Below, in pieces: positions 55,201 through 63,785 of a DNA stretch of 64,000 bases (the first letter of the stretch is position 1; the number at the start of each line of letters is the position of its first letter). Both the position numbers and the translations under genes were made by a program. The notes under the pieces were generated by a model. The model searched no databases. It had not been told where the DNA came from and saw only the letters and a list, made by a program, of their open reading frames with translations. This DNA comes from Ignavigranum ruoffiae (GTDB lineage Bacteria; Bacillota; Bacilli; Lactobacillales; Aerococcaceae): NCBI RefSeq assembly GCF_900110675.1, contig NZ_FOEN01000008.1, forward strand, positions 43,615-107,614, read 5' to 3'.

Positions 55201-55685
55201 TGGACAAACTGAAAACTTCAGACTTTGCCAGTCTAAAAGACTATGATGCGGATGTTTACCAATTAACTCTATTGGACAAGAATAACCAAGCTGTTGACTT
55301 GACCAAGATAGCGGAAGTGAAGATTCCGACCCGTCCAGTCAATAGCCAGATTAAAGTCTTACGCTTGGATCAAGATCAACTGTCAAGCCTAACCTTCGCC
55401 TTACAAAATCGTCGCGTGACTTATCGCACCCAAAAACTAGGCAACTTTGCCGTTACTTATGGCAACAAAGCCCAAGCCAGTGGAACAGAAGAAAGCACCA
55501 CCACTGAGAAATCACAGAATGTCCAAGTCGATAAGGAAAAGAGTGTTGAGAAGAAAGGGGACTTACCAGGAACAGGTGAGCAAACTCAGACCATGATAGT
55601 GATTCTTGCCTTAGCCCTATTACTCGGTGCGGCTTATCTCTTCGTCCGTCACAATCGCAGTCAGAAGGATGACAGGCAAGAATAA
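52293..55685 (+). CDS. LPXTG-anchored surface protein with eight Ig-like/CnaB-type repeats
   Basis: 1130 residues. Signal peptide about 1-28, an N-terminal domain (30-190) like SpaA/Cna proteins, then eight repeats of about 80 residues (213-884), each starting with a DQDGQAVEG-like strand and holding a TDxxGxxxxxxLxPGxYxY motif. A Thr/Ser/Glu stalk (about 885-945) and a further domain precede LPGTG (about 1091), a membrane helix and RHNRSQKDD. It is probably an adhesin. ATG 52293 follows GGAGGAGG. Sortase lies directly upstream. Confidence 0.9.
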   Translation: MKKITRWINSIILFLSVMFPLVQVSAQEEMVKFNLDLSLIVEGSEPITQNEYRFDIIERNADQSAFEGAAVYKYDSTDPNQQAEIYLPAGVYTFRLYDGASEPFHREGQALSLDTALQTDEADASGQQMKPTLNQGSLNDWGNGTLVYDINFVVQPGPGLINSDTGEQEITLQLIFSTEGEDASSEETSSEESENTTIDPSDPNAPAVSEIEVPFKVVDQDGQAVEGVQITVNGQTLTTDENGEAQTGLAPGNMDIVISNLPEGYTGGGAYNPIALTEDLNGPIEFTIQKTEVTAPVIFTAVDEQGQGIAGVGIQLLDHEVMTDGQGQVRIDQVPVGQQTYTVSSQPQGYSIEPTTAEFEVLADQENTVNLNFQTEVQTGMASIQVYDQYQDPVVGLGITIAGQEYLSDNNGLIEIKDLAAQEHAYQVTTVPTGYQQPDDGIITVEAGVETDTTLNVIKDAQPGIVQLKIIDQDDQGVAQAEVLVEDQSYSSDDQGLIEIKDLSPGTYNYQLLSLPQGYQGQKSGVITVTEDQTTEEVLKVERDLATGQFTLIVKDQDGQAVEGAIVSLADKSTPTDSQGQAIFSQLTPDTYDYEIQVLPEGYEQNIGSQSIAIREGAQEERTVTVEKVPAKGQLTITALDQADQPVAGVVVKVADKLIRTDQEGQAVLKDLAPDTYTYQINQFPPKYSGKDTGQVTIPAGEDASLHIYLEKEIKPAKATLTVLDQNQEPVAGVSIQFGGLQAETNADGQIVFEELSPGVYNYTMIDVPKGYSFEASNEQAELKEEDDFQDKFQIEKLPEQGKVKVRLTDQDGKGIAGARVKLSGKESTTDKDGYVEFSAVNVGEASVEVLELPQGYQLDQKTQTITVKQDQTVDLSFTAQAPESQTSESEQETTTSSAESTTSQTSQESTEITTTTETQTIKETEVDPEQEASIESEAAQATRQFVDANSGIEVWVNPQDAKQVVKLTVDKLKTSDFASLKDYDADVYQLTLLDKNNQAVDLTKIAEVKIPTRPVNSQIKVLRLDQDQLSSLTFALQNRRVTYRTQKLGNFAVTYGNKAQASGTEESTTTEKSQNVQVDKEKSVEKKGDLPGTGEQTQTMIVILALALLLGAAYLFVRHNRSQKDDRQE
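52950..53985 (+). repeat. Near-identical DNA segments in repeats 1 and 5 of the surface protein
   Basis: The 25 bases at 52950-52974 recur exactly at 53961-53985. A 21-base match also links repeats 3 and 4 (near 53527 and 53780). Such identity can drive loss or gain of repeats. Confidence 0.8.
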
Positions 55686-55835
55686 TTAGCAAGAATAAAG
55701 AACAAAGCAAGATGTGAAACTATTAAAATTCAGCTGAAACTTTATTAAAACCAGATTTGGCTTGAAGCAATAACTATTCGACCTTGAATGCGTATCATTT
55801 TACCGAAAAAATGAATATTAGCTGCAAAAATAATT

Positions 55836-55887
55836 AAATCCACAGCGCCTGAACTAAGTAGTGAACTTAGCCAGGTTCTGTGGATTT
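55836..55887. terminator. Bidirectional terminator between surface protein and oxidoreductase
   Basis: AAATCCACAG (55836-55845) pairs with CTGTGGATTT (55878-55887) and T-rich sequence follows on both strands. The remaining parts of the 391 bp gap (55686-55835 and 55888-56076) show no gene. Confidence 0.75.
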
Positions 55888-56076
55888 TGTGTTTTATACC
55901 AAGGCTGAAAGATTATTCGCTTGTGAGCAAAATATTCAGCTGTTTATCAGTGAAAATTGCTTTACATCTGGTCAAATTTCCGTCTAAAGGTAAAATTTAT
56001 ATTCCTTCGTGAGCTAGAAATTCTGAGTTAAAGTATCAATAAGCTTGAGTCATTAAGAGCGGTTAAATTATTCGTC

Positions 56077-57063
56077 CTACATTTCCACTATTGTCCGGCC
56101 CAGATGTTGGCCTGCTTTTAATTTTTCCAAGCTTTCTGGCACTTGGTCTAAGGAGATGGTTTGACTGAGTTGGGTATTGGCCACATTCCATTCTTGACTA
56201 ATTCGTTGCCACAAAGCAGGGCGGTCTTCAATCGGGACTTGAACGGAATCTACCCCTAAGAGGCTAACCCCGCGTAAGATAAATGGAAAGACAGAGCTGT
56301 CAATATTGACGCCGCCGGCATTACCGCACATTGAAATAGCTCCCCCATATTGAATTTGAGGAATCAGCATACTAGCGACTTCACCGCCAACAGTATCTAG
56401 AACATAGTCGAAAGCTTGCTTAGCTAGGCCACGTGCTTTGGCTGGGATGTCGTCAGGGAAGAGCACTTGATCGGCGCCTAACTTTTCAGCAACTTCGACT
56501 TGATAGTCTTTGCGAACTAGAGCTGAAACATTTTGATAGCCGGCTTTCTTCAACATTTGTAGGGCAATTGATCCGACGCCTCCGGTTGAACCGGTAACAA
56601 GGATGCGGGCATCTTTATGTCCTTTGAGTCCAGCTTGTTCCAGCTTCTCAATCGACAAGGCAGCGGTAAAGCCAGCAGTACCTATGACCATGCTATCTTT
56701 TAAAGAAAGGCCTTGAGGTAAAGGTACAATCCATTCGCTTGGCACTTGGGCATATTCTGCCAGTCCTCCCGTATGGGAGACACCGGTGCCGAATCCGGTC
56801 ACGATCACTTCTTGACCTTCTTTAAATTGATCACTGGAAGATTCTTCAACTACACCAGCAAAGTCGATTCCGGGAATCATCGGATATGACCGAATAACGC
56901 CCCCTTTGGCTTGGACCGCTAACATGTCTTTGTAATTTAAGGATGAATAGTGAACTTTAACTAAGACATCCCCATCATGCAAATCTTCCCGGGTCACGGT
57001 TTCAATTTGGTGGACGATCTCGCCATCGTGTTCACTGACCCGAAGTGCTTTAAAATTTTTCAT
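56077..57063 (-). CDS. YhdH/YhfP-type NADPH:quinone or acryloyl-CoA reductase (MDR)
   Basis: 328-residue medium-chain reductase without the catalytic zinc ligands. NYKDMLA, GIDFAGVVEES and TGSTGGVGSIALQ are typical of the YhdH/AcuI group. The substrate is an enone or acryloyl-CoA-like compound; the physiological one is unknown. It is monocistronic. Confidence 0.85.
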   Translation of the reverse strand: MKNFKALRVSEHDGEIVHQIETVTREDLHDGDVLVKVHYSSLNYKDMLAVQAKGGVIRSYPMIPGIDFAGVVEESSSDQFKEGQEVIVTGFGTGVSHTGGLAEYAQVPSEWIVPLPQGLSLKDSMVIGTAGFTAALSIEKLEQAGLKGHKDARILVTGSTGGVGSIALQMLKKAGYQNVSALVRKDYQVEVAEKLGADQVLFPDDIPAKARGLAKQAFDYVLDTVGGEVASMLIPQIQYGGAISMCGNAGGVNIDSSVFPFILRGVSLLGVDSVQVPIEDRPALWQRISQEWNVANTQLSQTISLDQVPESLEKLKAGQHLGRTIVEM

Positions 57064-57092
57064 TTTATTTCCCCCTAATCTTGATAAATTAA

Positions 57093-57121
57093 AGATAACA
57101 TAGTCAAGAAAACACTTTCAA
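57093..57121 (-). promoter_or_regulatory. Promoter of the YhdH-type gene
   Basis: On the minus strand TTGAAA (57121-57116), 17 bp, TTATCT (57098-57093). Confidence 0.55.
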
Positions 57122-57157
57122 ATAATCCGCCCTGTTCAGGCAAGAATTTTTCGAGCA

Positions 57158-57172
57158 AAAATTTGTTATAAT
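57158..57172 (+). promoter_or_regulatory. Extended -10 promoter of the esterase gene
   Basis: TTGTTATAAT with TATAAT at 57167-57172 and no good -35. Confidence 0.5.
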
Positions 57173-57194
57173 ATAACTAAAGAGGGGGGATGAT

Positions 57195-58190
57195 ATGAAC
57201 CGCTGTTTGAAACGTAGTCTCTATATATTTTCTTGGCCGATATTAATTGCTTCAGCTTATTATCTATACAGCTACAATGTTCGTCATCAATCACCTTCTA
57301 GTTTACGCATGCTCCGTTTCACTCAATTGACCGGGATAAAGCAACTTCAAGCCTGGGCCAGTCAACGGCAAGATTTAGTGGTGGATTTATTAAGTCAACG
57401 AAAGAATGACCTGCCACTTAACCCTGATTGGCGGGTACATCATATTAGTGATAAATATTTTGTTGAAGACATGCCCGTCTATGTCTGGAATGACCATGGT
57501 TTAGCCGGTCAGAAAACTATTTTCTATTTGCATGGTGGGGGCTATATCGTTGATGCGACCCCTTTTCATTTTGATTTTATTCGTGATATAATTACGCGGA
57601 CAGATGCCCGCCTCGTCTTTCCCGTATTTTACAAGACGCCGAAGTACTCCTACCAACAAGCCTTTCCCTTAGTTTATCGTCTCTACCAAGAATGGGCTGC
57701 CAAAGGCCCGATGTATCTGATGGGAGATTCGGCGGGAGGCGGCTTTGCTTTGAGTCTAGCCATCAGTTTGAAGCAAGCTAAGGCGGAGCTTGCCCGACAT
57801 ATTTTTCTTATCTCTCCTTGGCTCGATTTAAGCCTGGAAGATAAGGCTTACAAACATTTTGATTCCTTAGATCCCTTGTTGGACTTGCCAGCTCTACAAT
57901 TGATGGGGCGATTCTGGGCCGGCAAGACCTACAGCGTGAAAGATTGGCAGATCAGTCCGATTTACGGTGATTTATCGGGGTTACCACCGATTTTTGTCAG
58001 TGTGGGCACGCATGAACTCCTGTATTGGGATTCATTCCGCTTAAGGCAGGCTATTCAAGCTAGTCACGGCCAAATAGAAACCTATCTGGGTCAGCGGATG
58101 AATCATATCTTTCCTATCCTACCGATCTATGAAGCACGACCGGTCCGTCAACGTATTGTCAATTTAATGAATCAAGAGAGTGAGGAATAA
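57195..58190 (+). CDS. Alpha/beta hydrolase, HSL-type esterase
   Basis: 331 residues with an N-terminal hydrophobic segment (about 8-26). The oxyanion motif LHGGGY, the nucleophile GDSAGGG and the His in MNHIF are present, as in acetyl esterases of the hormone-sensitive lipase group. The substrate is unknown. Its stop lies directly next to the ECF gene start. Confidence 0.87.
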   Translation: MNRCLKRSLYIFSWPILIASAYYLYSYNVRHQSPSSLRMLRFTQLTGIKQLQAWASQRQDLVVDLLSQRKNDLPLNPDWRVHHISDKYFVEDMPVYVWNDHGLAGQKTIFYLHGGGYIVDATPFHFDFIRDIITRTDARLVFPVFYKTPKYSYQQAFPLVYRLYQEWAAKGPMYLMGDSAGGGFALSLAISLKQAKAELARHIFLISPWLDLSLEDKAYKHFDSLDPLLDLPALQLMGRFWAGKTYSVKDWQISPIYGDLSGLPPIFVSVGTHELLYWDSFRLRQAIQASHGQIETYLGQRMNHIFPILPIYEARPVRQRIVNLMNQESEE

Positions 58191-58796
58191 ATGATGTCTG
58201 AGCATAAAACTTACAGTAATCGAAAGACCCGGGATTTAGTGATTATGGCCGTCTTCATGGCGATTATCTTCATCCAATCTTGGGTGCCAACCCTGGGTTA
58301 TATTAGTTTCGGTGCCATCTCTTTAACTTTTATTCATGTGACCGTCATTATTGCCACCCTATGGCTCGGCACCAAAAATGGAATGATTATTGGCGGTGTT
58401 TGGGGTATCACTGCCATGATTATTGCCTATCTCCGCGGAACGCCATTCGAACGGTTGGTCTTTACCAATCCCTTAATTTCTGTCTTGCCCCGTTTACTGA
58501 TGCCTTTGATTTTAGGCCTGATTGCCAGCTATTTATTTAAAAAAGGCGTGGGCGACAAACTTGTAGGTATGGTGGGTGGGGTCTTAGGGTCACTCCTAAA
58601 TACCTTATTTGTCTTATCAGCCGTGGGACTCTTCGCCGGCAACCAATTTATTGGAACCATTGAAGGGGCGCAAATGAGTGACCTTTGGTCAATCATTGGT
58701 GGAATCATCGTCGCCAATGGCATCCCTGAAGCAATTTTTGCGGGGATTTTAACACCGCTGATCTTAGTGGCCCTGAAGAAAGCCATCCGTCGTTAG
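58191..58796 (+). CDS. ECF transporter S component
   Basis: 201-residue membrane protein with about six helices, giving substrate specificity to an energy-coupling-factor vitamin importer. RKTRDLVIMAVFMAIIF near the N-terminus and the Ala-rich helix packing are typical. The vitamin cannot be told from sequence alone; pantothenate-type S components are the nearest I recall. The T and A components are encoded elsewhere. Confidence 0.82.
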   Translation: MMSEHKTYSNRKTRDLVIMAVFMAIIFIQSWVPTLGYISFGAISLTFIHVTVIIATLWLGTKNGMIIGGVWGITAMIIAYLRGTPFERLVFTNPLISVLPRLLMPLILGLIASYLFKKGVGDKLVGMVGGVLGSLLNTLFVLSAVGLFAGNQFIGTIEGAQMSDLWSIIGGIIVANGIPEAIFAGILTPLILVALKKAIRR

Positions 58797-58806
58797 AAAT
58801 TCATAG

Positions 58807-58846
58807 ACAAGATTGTTACACTTACTTGGGTGTACAATCTTGTTTT
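58807..58846 (+). terminator. Terminator of the esterase-ECF unit
   Basis: ACAAGATTGTTACAC (58807-58821) pairs with GTGTACAATCTTGT (58830-58843) with one bulge, followed by Ts. Confidence 0.88.
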
Positions 58847-58890
58847 CTATCTTTAAGCAGCAACTGAGTAAATAGAGAAGGAAGTTATGC

Positions 58891-59751
58891 ATGGATTTAG
58901 ATTTAGTAGTTATTGACTTAGATGAAACCCTTTTAAGAAGTAATAAAACCTACGACCGAGATCGTTTCGCCCGGATTAAGCAAGGGCTAAGCGACCGGGG
59001 TTGTCTCTTGATGATCGCTACCGGTAACTCGTACCACAAAGTAGTCGATTATTTCGACCAAGATGAAGGGCGGGATATTTATTTTGCTACGGATAATGGG
59101 AATTATATTGTCCAAAATGGCCAGCCCATTCACGTGGCCAAAGTTGACCCGAATATTATTCAACCAGCCTTAGCTTATATTACCTCTCAGCCTGGTTACT
59201 ATCCGATGATTACCGATGGAACGATTACCTACTTCCGCCAGGAAAAACCTTCCGTGATGAAACAATTCTGGCAATATAACAATAACGCTGAAACGATTGA
59301 TCAATTTGCTGATTTACCCGCTGATTTTGCGGTGACTAAGATTGCCATCCATACCGAACATAATCTGGCTGAAAGCAAGACCATGGCTCAAGAGCTCGGT
59401 CGTCGCTTCCCCACCAGTACCGTGGTAACTAGCGGAGAAGGGTGGATTGATCTGATTTCTCAACATGGAGGCAAGGGTTCAGCGGTCCAATTCCTCGAAA
59501 ATAAACGGCAGATTCAACCGGCCAAGGCCATGGCTTTTGGCGACAGCCTGAACGATTTGTCGATGATGGAACGGGTTGCCTATAGTATGGCCATGGGGAA
59601 TGCTGATCCAGATTTATTAGCCGCCTGTCGCTATCAAATTGCCAGCAACGAAGAGCAGGCCGTGCTTGATATCTTGGAAAGATATTTGCGAGAAGGCAAC
59701 CTTGATTTCTTGACAGCCTACCAACACTCGAAAGGAGTGAATCATGGCTAA
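58891..59751 (+). CDS. HAD-superfamily phosphatase, Cof type
   Basis: 286 residues. Motif I DLDETLLRS (near residue 9) and motif IV GDSLNDLSMME are present, with a Cof-type cap between them. Such enzymes dephosphorylate sugar phosphates or flavin-type metabolites. It overlaps the following small gene by 8 bp. Confidence 0.88.
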   Translation: MDLDLVVIDLDETLLRSNKTYDRDRFARIKQGLSDRGCLLMIATGNSYHKVVDYFDQDEGRDIYFATDNGNYIVQNGQPIHVAKVDPNIIQPALAYITSQPGYYPMITDGTITYFRQEKPSVMKQFWQYNNNAETIDQFADLPADFAVTKIAIHTEHNLAESKTMAQELGRRFPTSTVVTSGEGWIDLISQHGGKGSAVQFLENKRQIQPAKAMAFGDSLNDLSMMERVAYSMAMGNADPDLLAACRYQIASNEEQAVLDILERYLREGNLDFLTAYQHSKGVNHG

Positions 59752-60073
59752 GCGTAAGAAAGGGAACAAGCCGTCGACTGCTGAACAAGAATTTGAGCAA
59801 GTCGATATCTTTTACCTACCTAAAGCAGTGGCCAGTATGTATCGGGTACTTCGACAAGCAGTTAAAGAAGAAATTATGGACTGGGCGCAGGCAAAGTTTA
59901 GCTCCGTGACCACGGTCAGTGACCCTGACGAAGGGGAAGCAGTGATTGCTTTAAACGCTGACCAGGAAGAGGTTTTCCGTTATTATCTCAATCCCAATAA
60001 CATTTCCCAAGCCCAACAGGCCCGAGATAAAGACCGACTGGACGATTACCTAAGTCAACTATTCGAAGATTAA
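59744..60073 (+). CDS. Small conserved-looking protein of unknown function
   Basis: 109 residues with a basic start (MAKRKKGNKPS) and an otherwise acidic, helical body. No signal or membrane segment. I do not recognise it. The 8 bp overlap with the HAD gene and an AAAGGAGTG ribosome site show that it is translated. Confidence 0.7.
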   Translation: MAKRKKGNKPSTAEQEFEQVDIFYLPKAVASMYRVLRQAVKEEIMDWAQAKFSSVTTVSDPDEGEAVIALNADQEEVFRYYLNPNNISQAQQARDKDRLDDYLSQLFED

Positions 60074-60177
60074 GACTGGTTCAAGTAAGATATTTCTGCG
60101 AAATCTTTAGATTGGAACTTCCTCATCTCAGCTTGAACCTAGTCAGTCAAACTCTTTTATTAAATTCAGTAGAAAAA

Positions 60178-60240
60178 TACCCGAATTGAAATTCACCGTT
60201 CATCATTGTCGACGAAGTGTTTCAATTCGGGCTGATTTTA
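60178..60240. terminator. Bidirectional terminator between convergent genes
   Basis: A 12 bp perfect stem (60180-60191 with 60220-60231) has T-rich sequence on both sides, serving the gene at 59744 and the minus-strand glycosyltransferase. Confidence 0.85.
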
Positions 60241-60367
60241 TTTTTACTTGTATTTTTCTATCTAGGATATAGATTATTTGGTGATTGAAAGTTTATATGT
60301 AGTGCTCACCGAGTTAAAAATATCATGTATCTAGCTAGCAAAGCTAGGGCAATCAACGACGCATATC

Positions 60368-61396
60368 TTAGGCTTTCTGAGTATAAATACGTTGGTAGTA
60401 TTGCTCCCATAGTTTGGCCACGTTAGGTTCTGAATAGTATTCAGAAGCTTTCAATGACTTCGCCTTATAATCCTCAAGCGCTTGCCGATTGGCCTGGAAT
60501 TTATTCAGAGCCTGATGCATGGCCTGACGGTCAGCGCAAGGGTAATAATAATCATCAATAATAGCATGATAGAGTGATAAATCACGTAACATGACCGCCG
60601 TTCCTGCTGAGAAAGCTTCCAATATAGCCATCGGGAATAATTCATTGTAAGATGGTAGGAGAAAGATATCAGCGAGGTTATAATAATCATTCATCTTTTC
60701 CCGGTCAACAATGCCAGGGAAATATAAATTAGCTGGCGGATTCTCATAAATTTGCTTATATTTGTCATAGCCATCGGTAATCTGACCGAAAGAGAAACCA
60801 CCGGCCCAGACAAATTGAATCTCAGGGTTATCGATCGCTAACTGAACAAAATCATCAATCCCTTTACGTTTCTGAATCTGACCCACACCCAACACGACTA
60901 ATTTATCCTCAGGAATGTTTAAGGATTGGCGGAAGCCCTTTTTCTGGCTAGCATCTTGTGGGTAGAAAGATTCCTTAGACACGAAATTGGGGATATAAGT
61001 AATTTTCTCTCGCGGCAAGCCCAAGGCTACCAACTCTTCAATAAAAGAAGGATTCACCACGACCAATTGGTCCATCCGCTGATAGAACGACAGAACATAG
61101 CGACCCATCAAAGATTGAACCAAGCGGGGTAACTTAATACTCCCCTCTAACGTTTGGGGAAGGAAGTGAACCGCCCCGACCATCACGCCTCTCTTCTTAC
61201 GAGCAAAGGTCGAAGCATAGTAGCGCGGATCAATGGTATGATAATGTGAGATATCACTGGCTTGATAATTGTTAATCTCAATGGCGAATTTATTGGGGAA
61301 GTATTTCTTCAACATTTGAATCAGCTCAATATAAGCTGCCCCGACTCCCTGACCCTTAACCGATTCAGCCGTAGAGAACATATGGACCCTTAACAT
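60368..61396 (-). CDS. GT4-family glycosyltransferase
   Basis: 342 residues. VGQIQKRKGIDDFVQLA begins the C-terminal Rossmann domain and LLPSYNELFPMAILEAFSAG is the GT-B nucleotide-sugar motif with the E-x7-E glutamates. The start (MFSTAESVKGQGVGAAYIEL) is shared with glycosyltransferases of lactic acid bacteria that act on lipids or wall polymers; the acceptor is uncertain. The second ATG (61396) has proper spacing from GGAAGGAG; the first (61402) is too close. Confidence 0.85.
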   Translation of the reverse strand: MLRVHMFSTAESVKGQGVGAAYIELIQMLKKYFPNKFAIEINNYQASDISHYHTIDPRYYASTFARKKRGVMVGAVHFLPQTLEGSIKLPRLVQSLMGRYVLSFYQRMDQLVVVNPSFIEELVALGLPREKITYIPNFVSKESFYPQDASQKKGFRQSLNIPEDKLVVLGVGQIQKRKGIDDFVQLAIDNPEIQFVWAGGFSFGQITDGYDKYKQIYENPPANLYFPGIVDREKMNDYYNLADIFLLPSYNELFPMAILEAFSAGTAVMLRDLSLYHAIIDDYYYPCADRQAMHQALNKFQANRQALEDYKAKSLKASEYYSEPNVAKLWEQYYQRIYTQKA

Positions 61397-61441
61397 AGGC
61401 ATACTCCTTCCTAAGCCTGGTAGCGCTTAGTTACTTTGTCC

Positions 61442-61470
61442 ATTATAGTATAAAATAAGACAAGTGAAAA
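61442..61470 (-). promoter_or_regulatory. Promoter of the glycosyltransferase gene
   Basis: On the minus strand TTTTCA (61470-61465), 17 bp, TATAAT (61447-61442). Confidence 0.6.
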
Positions 61471-61654
61471 GCTCGCCCAAATCAGTCCAGTATTGAAGCC
61501 AATAATGTAGCGTGTTGACATATATTGAACCCATATCAATCGACTGAGCTGATTGATGCGATTAGATTGGATACATTATCGAAATAAGAAAGATTAATAA
61601 CGATTAGCATTAAAAAGACATTTAGCAAAACATGATGATTTAAGGAGAGAGAAC

Positions 61655-63028
61655 ATGGCAACAATGAAATTCCAGAAGAATCAACATTATCAAGGCCAAG
61701 TCGCAGACCTCAATACCCAAGGTGCCGGCGTGGTCAAAATCGATGGCTTTCCCTTCTTTGTCGAGGGCGTAATCCCCGGCGAAGAGATAGCATTTAAAGC
61801 CACCAAAGTTAAGAAAAATTATGGCTTTGGCCGACTGGAAAAAATAATCACAATCAGTCCAGATCGGGTTGAACTCAAAGACGACCTAGGACGACAAATC
61901 GGTACCATGACGCTGCAACATATGAATTATTCTAGCCAACTAGCCTATAAGCAAAAAGTAGTCAAGGATGCTTTCCAGCGCTTAGGTCATTTTGACGATA
62001 TCGAAGTGGCACCAACTCTTGCCAGCGACCGTCAATGGCAGTATCGTAATAAAGCTCAAATCCCAGTCCGTGCCTTAAAGGGCCAATTGCAGACCGGCTT
62101 TTTCCGTAAGAATAGTCATGACCTGGTTGCTGTCGAGGACTTTCATATTCAAGAACCCGACATCGACCGAGCGATTCTATTGGTTCGCGACCTGCTCCGC
62201 CAATATCAGATTAGTCCGTATAATGAAGCCGATCACCTAGGCGATATCCGCCATATCATCATTAAACGGGGCTACTATTCAAAAGAGATGATGGTCGTCC
62301 TAGTTACCCGACAAAAGCAAGTCAAAGGATTACAAAATCTAGCCGAAGCAATCGCTAAAGCCCTGCCCGAAGTGGTCTCAATTATGCAGAATATTCAAGA
62401 CCAACGAACCAATGTCATCATGGGTCGAGACAATCATTGCCTGTGGGGGCAAGACTATTTAGAAGATGAAATGCTAGGCAATCGTCTGCGAATTTCTGCC
62501 CATTCGTTCTACCAAGTCAATACTCCCCAAGCGGAAAAACTCTACCAAGTTGGAATTGACCGCGCTCAATTAACAGGTCGAGAAACGGTTCTGGATGCCT
62601 ACTGTGGTATTGGCTCAATTTCCCTTGCATTAGCAAAACATGCCAAGGAAGTCTACGCCATGGAAATCGTTCCTGAAGCGATTGAGATGGCCAAACAAAA
62701 TGCCCAACTCAACCACATCGACAATGTCCATTTCCAAGCAGGTCCCGCCGAGACAATCTTACCTCAATGGCAAAGCAATGGCATTCACTTTGATGTAGCC
62801 GTCGTAGACCCGCCTCGAAAAGGCTTGGATAGCCAATTTATCCAAACCCTCGTCGAGTTGTGCCCTGACCGGATTGTCTATATCTCCTGCAACCCAGCCT
62901 CCTGCGCCCGTGACTGCCGCCAATTCGCTGATGTCGGCTACCAAGTCCAAACCGTCCAACCCGTCGACATGTTCCCACAGACAGTGCATGTTGAAACCGT
63001 AGTATTGATTGAAAAAGTAAAAGAATAA
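61655..63028 (+). CDS. 23S rRNA (uracil-5-)-methyltransferase, RlmD/RlmCD type
   Basis: 457 residues: TRAM domain (about 5-62), central domain and SAM-dependent methyltransferase domain (DAYCGIGSISLALAK). The nucleophile Cys412 lies in YISCNPAS and the base-binding motif is VVDPPRKG. The N-terminal cysteines that hold a 4Fe-4S cluster in E. coli RlmD are absent: the stretch after SPDRV reads ELKDDLGRQIGTMTLQHM. In Firmicutes one such enzyme can modify both U747 and U1939. Confidence 0.9.
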   Translation: MATMKFQKNQHYQGQVADLNTQGAGVVKIDGFPFFVEGVIPGEEIAFKATKVKKNYGFGRLEKIITISPDRVELKDDLGRQIGTMTLQHMNYSSQLAYKQKVVKDAFQRLGHFDDIEVAPTLASDRQWQYRNKAQIPVRALKGQLQTGFFRKNSHDLVAVEDFHIQEPDIDRAILLVRDLLRQYQISPYNEADHLGDIRHIIIKRGYYSKEMMVVLVTRQKQVKGLQNLAEAIAKALPEVVSIMQNIQDQRTNVIMGRDNHCLWGQDYLEDEMLGNRLRISAHSFYQVNTPQAEKLYQVGIDRAQLTGRETVLDAYCGIGSISLALAKHAKEVYAMEIVPEAIEMAKQNAQLNHIDNVHFQAGPAETILPQWQSNGIHFDVAVVDPPRKGLDSQFIQTLVELCPDRIVYISCNPASCARDCRQFADVGYQVQTVQPVDMFPQTVHVETVVLIEKVKE

Positions 63029-63037
63029 AATGTTGTT

Positions 63038-63086
63038 AAATCAGCTTTTTGAATGTGCTATTCATGTTCAGAAGGTTGATTTTTTA
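63038..63086 (+). terminator. Probable terminator of the methyltransferase gene
   Basis: AAATCAGCTT pairs imperfectly with AAGGTTGATT around GAATGTGCTATTC, followed by six Ts. Confidence 0.55.
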
Positions 63087-63257
63087 GTATAATTGTTTTC
63101 GAGTTTTGTTTATATAGTGAGTTTTCAATGAGAAGTATAAGATTGTATTGGGAAATTGATCTATCAGATAAATGAGAACTATTAACTTAATTTAATAAAA
63201 AAAGTATATGTAGTATTTTATCACCACTATATTTTCTGAAAAAGAAAGGCTGATATT

Positions 63258-63716
63258 ATGCAAATTAAAAAAATTGATGTAGAAGATATCTTAAGAACGA
63301 GAACTTCCAAAATTATAGGTGGTTACTTAACAGAATATTATTTTATTAATAGATTTTTAAGTAATACACCTTATACAACAAACTGGTGGGTTTCAATTAA
63401 TGAAAAGTTCAATGGGCCAATCTATTTCATTAAGACTAAAAACTTGACCACACTAGATTTAGAGATTAAAAAATTACTGGAATACAATAAATATACAGTT
63501 CTTCAATTGTTTAATAACAATAATACATGGTATATTAATGATTTTAGTAGGGTAGTTGAAGTTGCAGAGTTCATAGAATTTCATAATTTAAAACCAAAAC
63601 ACAATTATAAACAAAATATTAATGACAATGATACTGAAATGGAAAATTGTATTAGGAAATATCGAAAGTTAAATTTGGCGGATTTTATAATCAACTTAGC
63701 CACCGCTAAAAAATAA
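63258..63716 (+). CDS. AT-rich orphan protein of unknown function
   Basis: 152 residues, Asn/Lys/Ile-rich, no signal peptide or membrane helix, GAAAGG ribosome site. I recognise no domain. Its composition is clearly AT-richer than the methyltransferase gene before it and it lies next to an IS30-type element, so it is probably acquired. Confidence 0.6.
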   Translation: MQIKKIDVEDILRTRTSKIIGGYLTEYYFINRFLSNTPYTTNWWVSINEKFNGPIYFIKTKNLTTLDLEIKKLLEYNKYTVLQLFNNNNTWYINDFSRVVEVAEFIEFHNLKPKHNYKQNINDNDTEMENCIRKYRKLNLADFIINLATAKK

Positions 63717-63723
63717 TAAAAGC

Positions 63724-63785
63724 CATGTAAATTCATGTTATATTTAAGTCACGACACAAAAATATAAGAAGGATGAATTTACATG
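63724..63785 (+). repeat. 13-bp inverted repeat around the transposase start
   Basis: CATGTAAATTCAT (63724-63736) and ATGAATTTACATG (63773-63785) are perfect inverted copies 36 bases apart. The right arm includes the transposase start codon and lies just after its ribosome site. The left arm is near the expected left end of the element. Confidence 0.8.
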
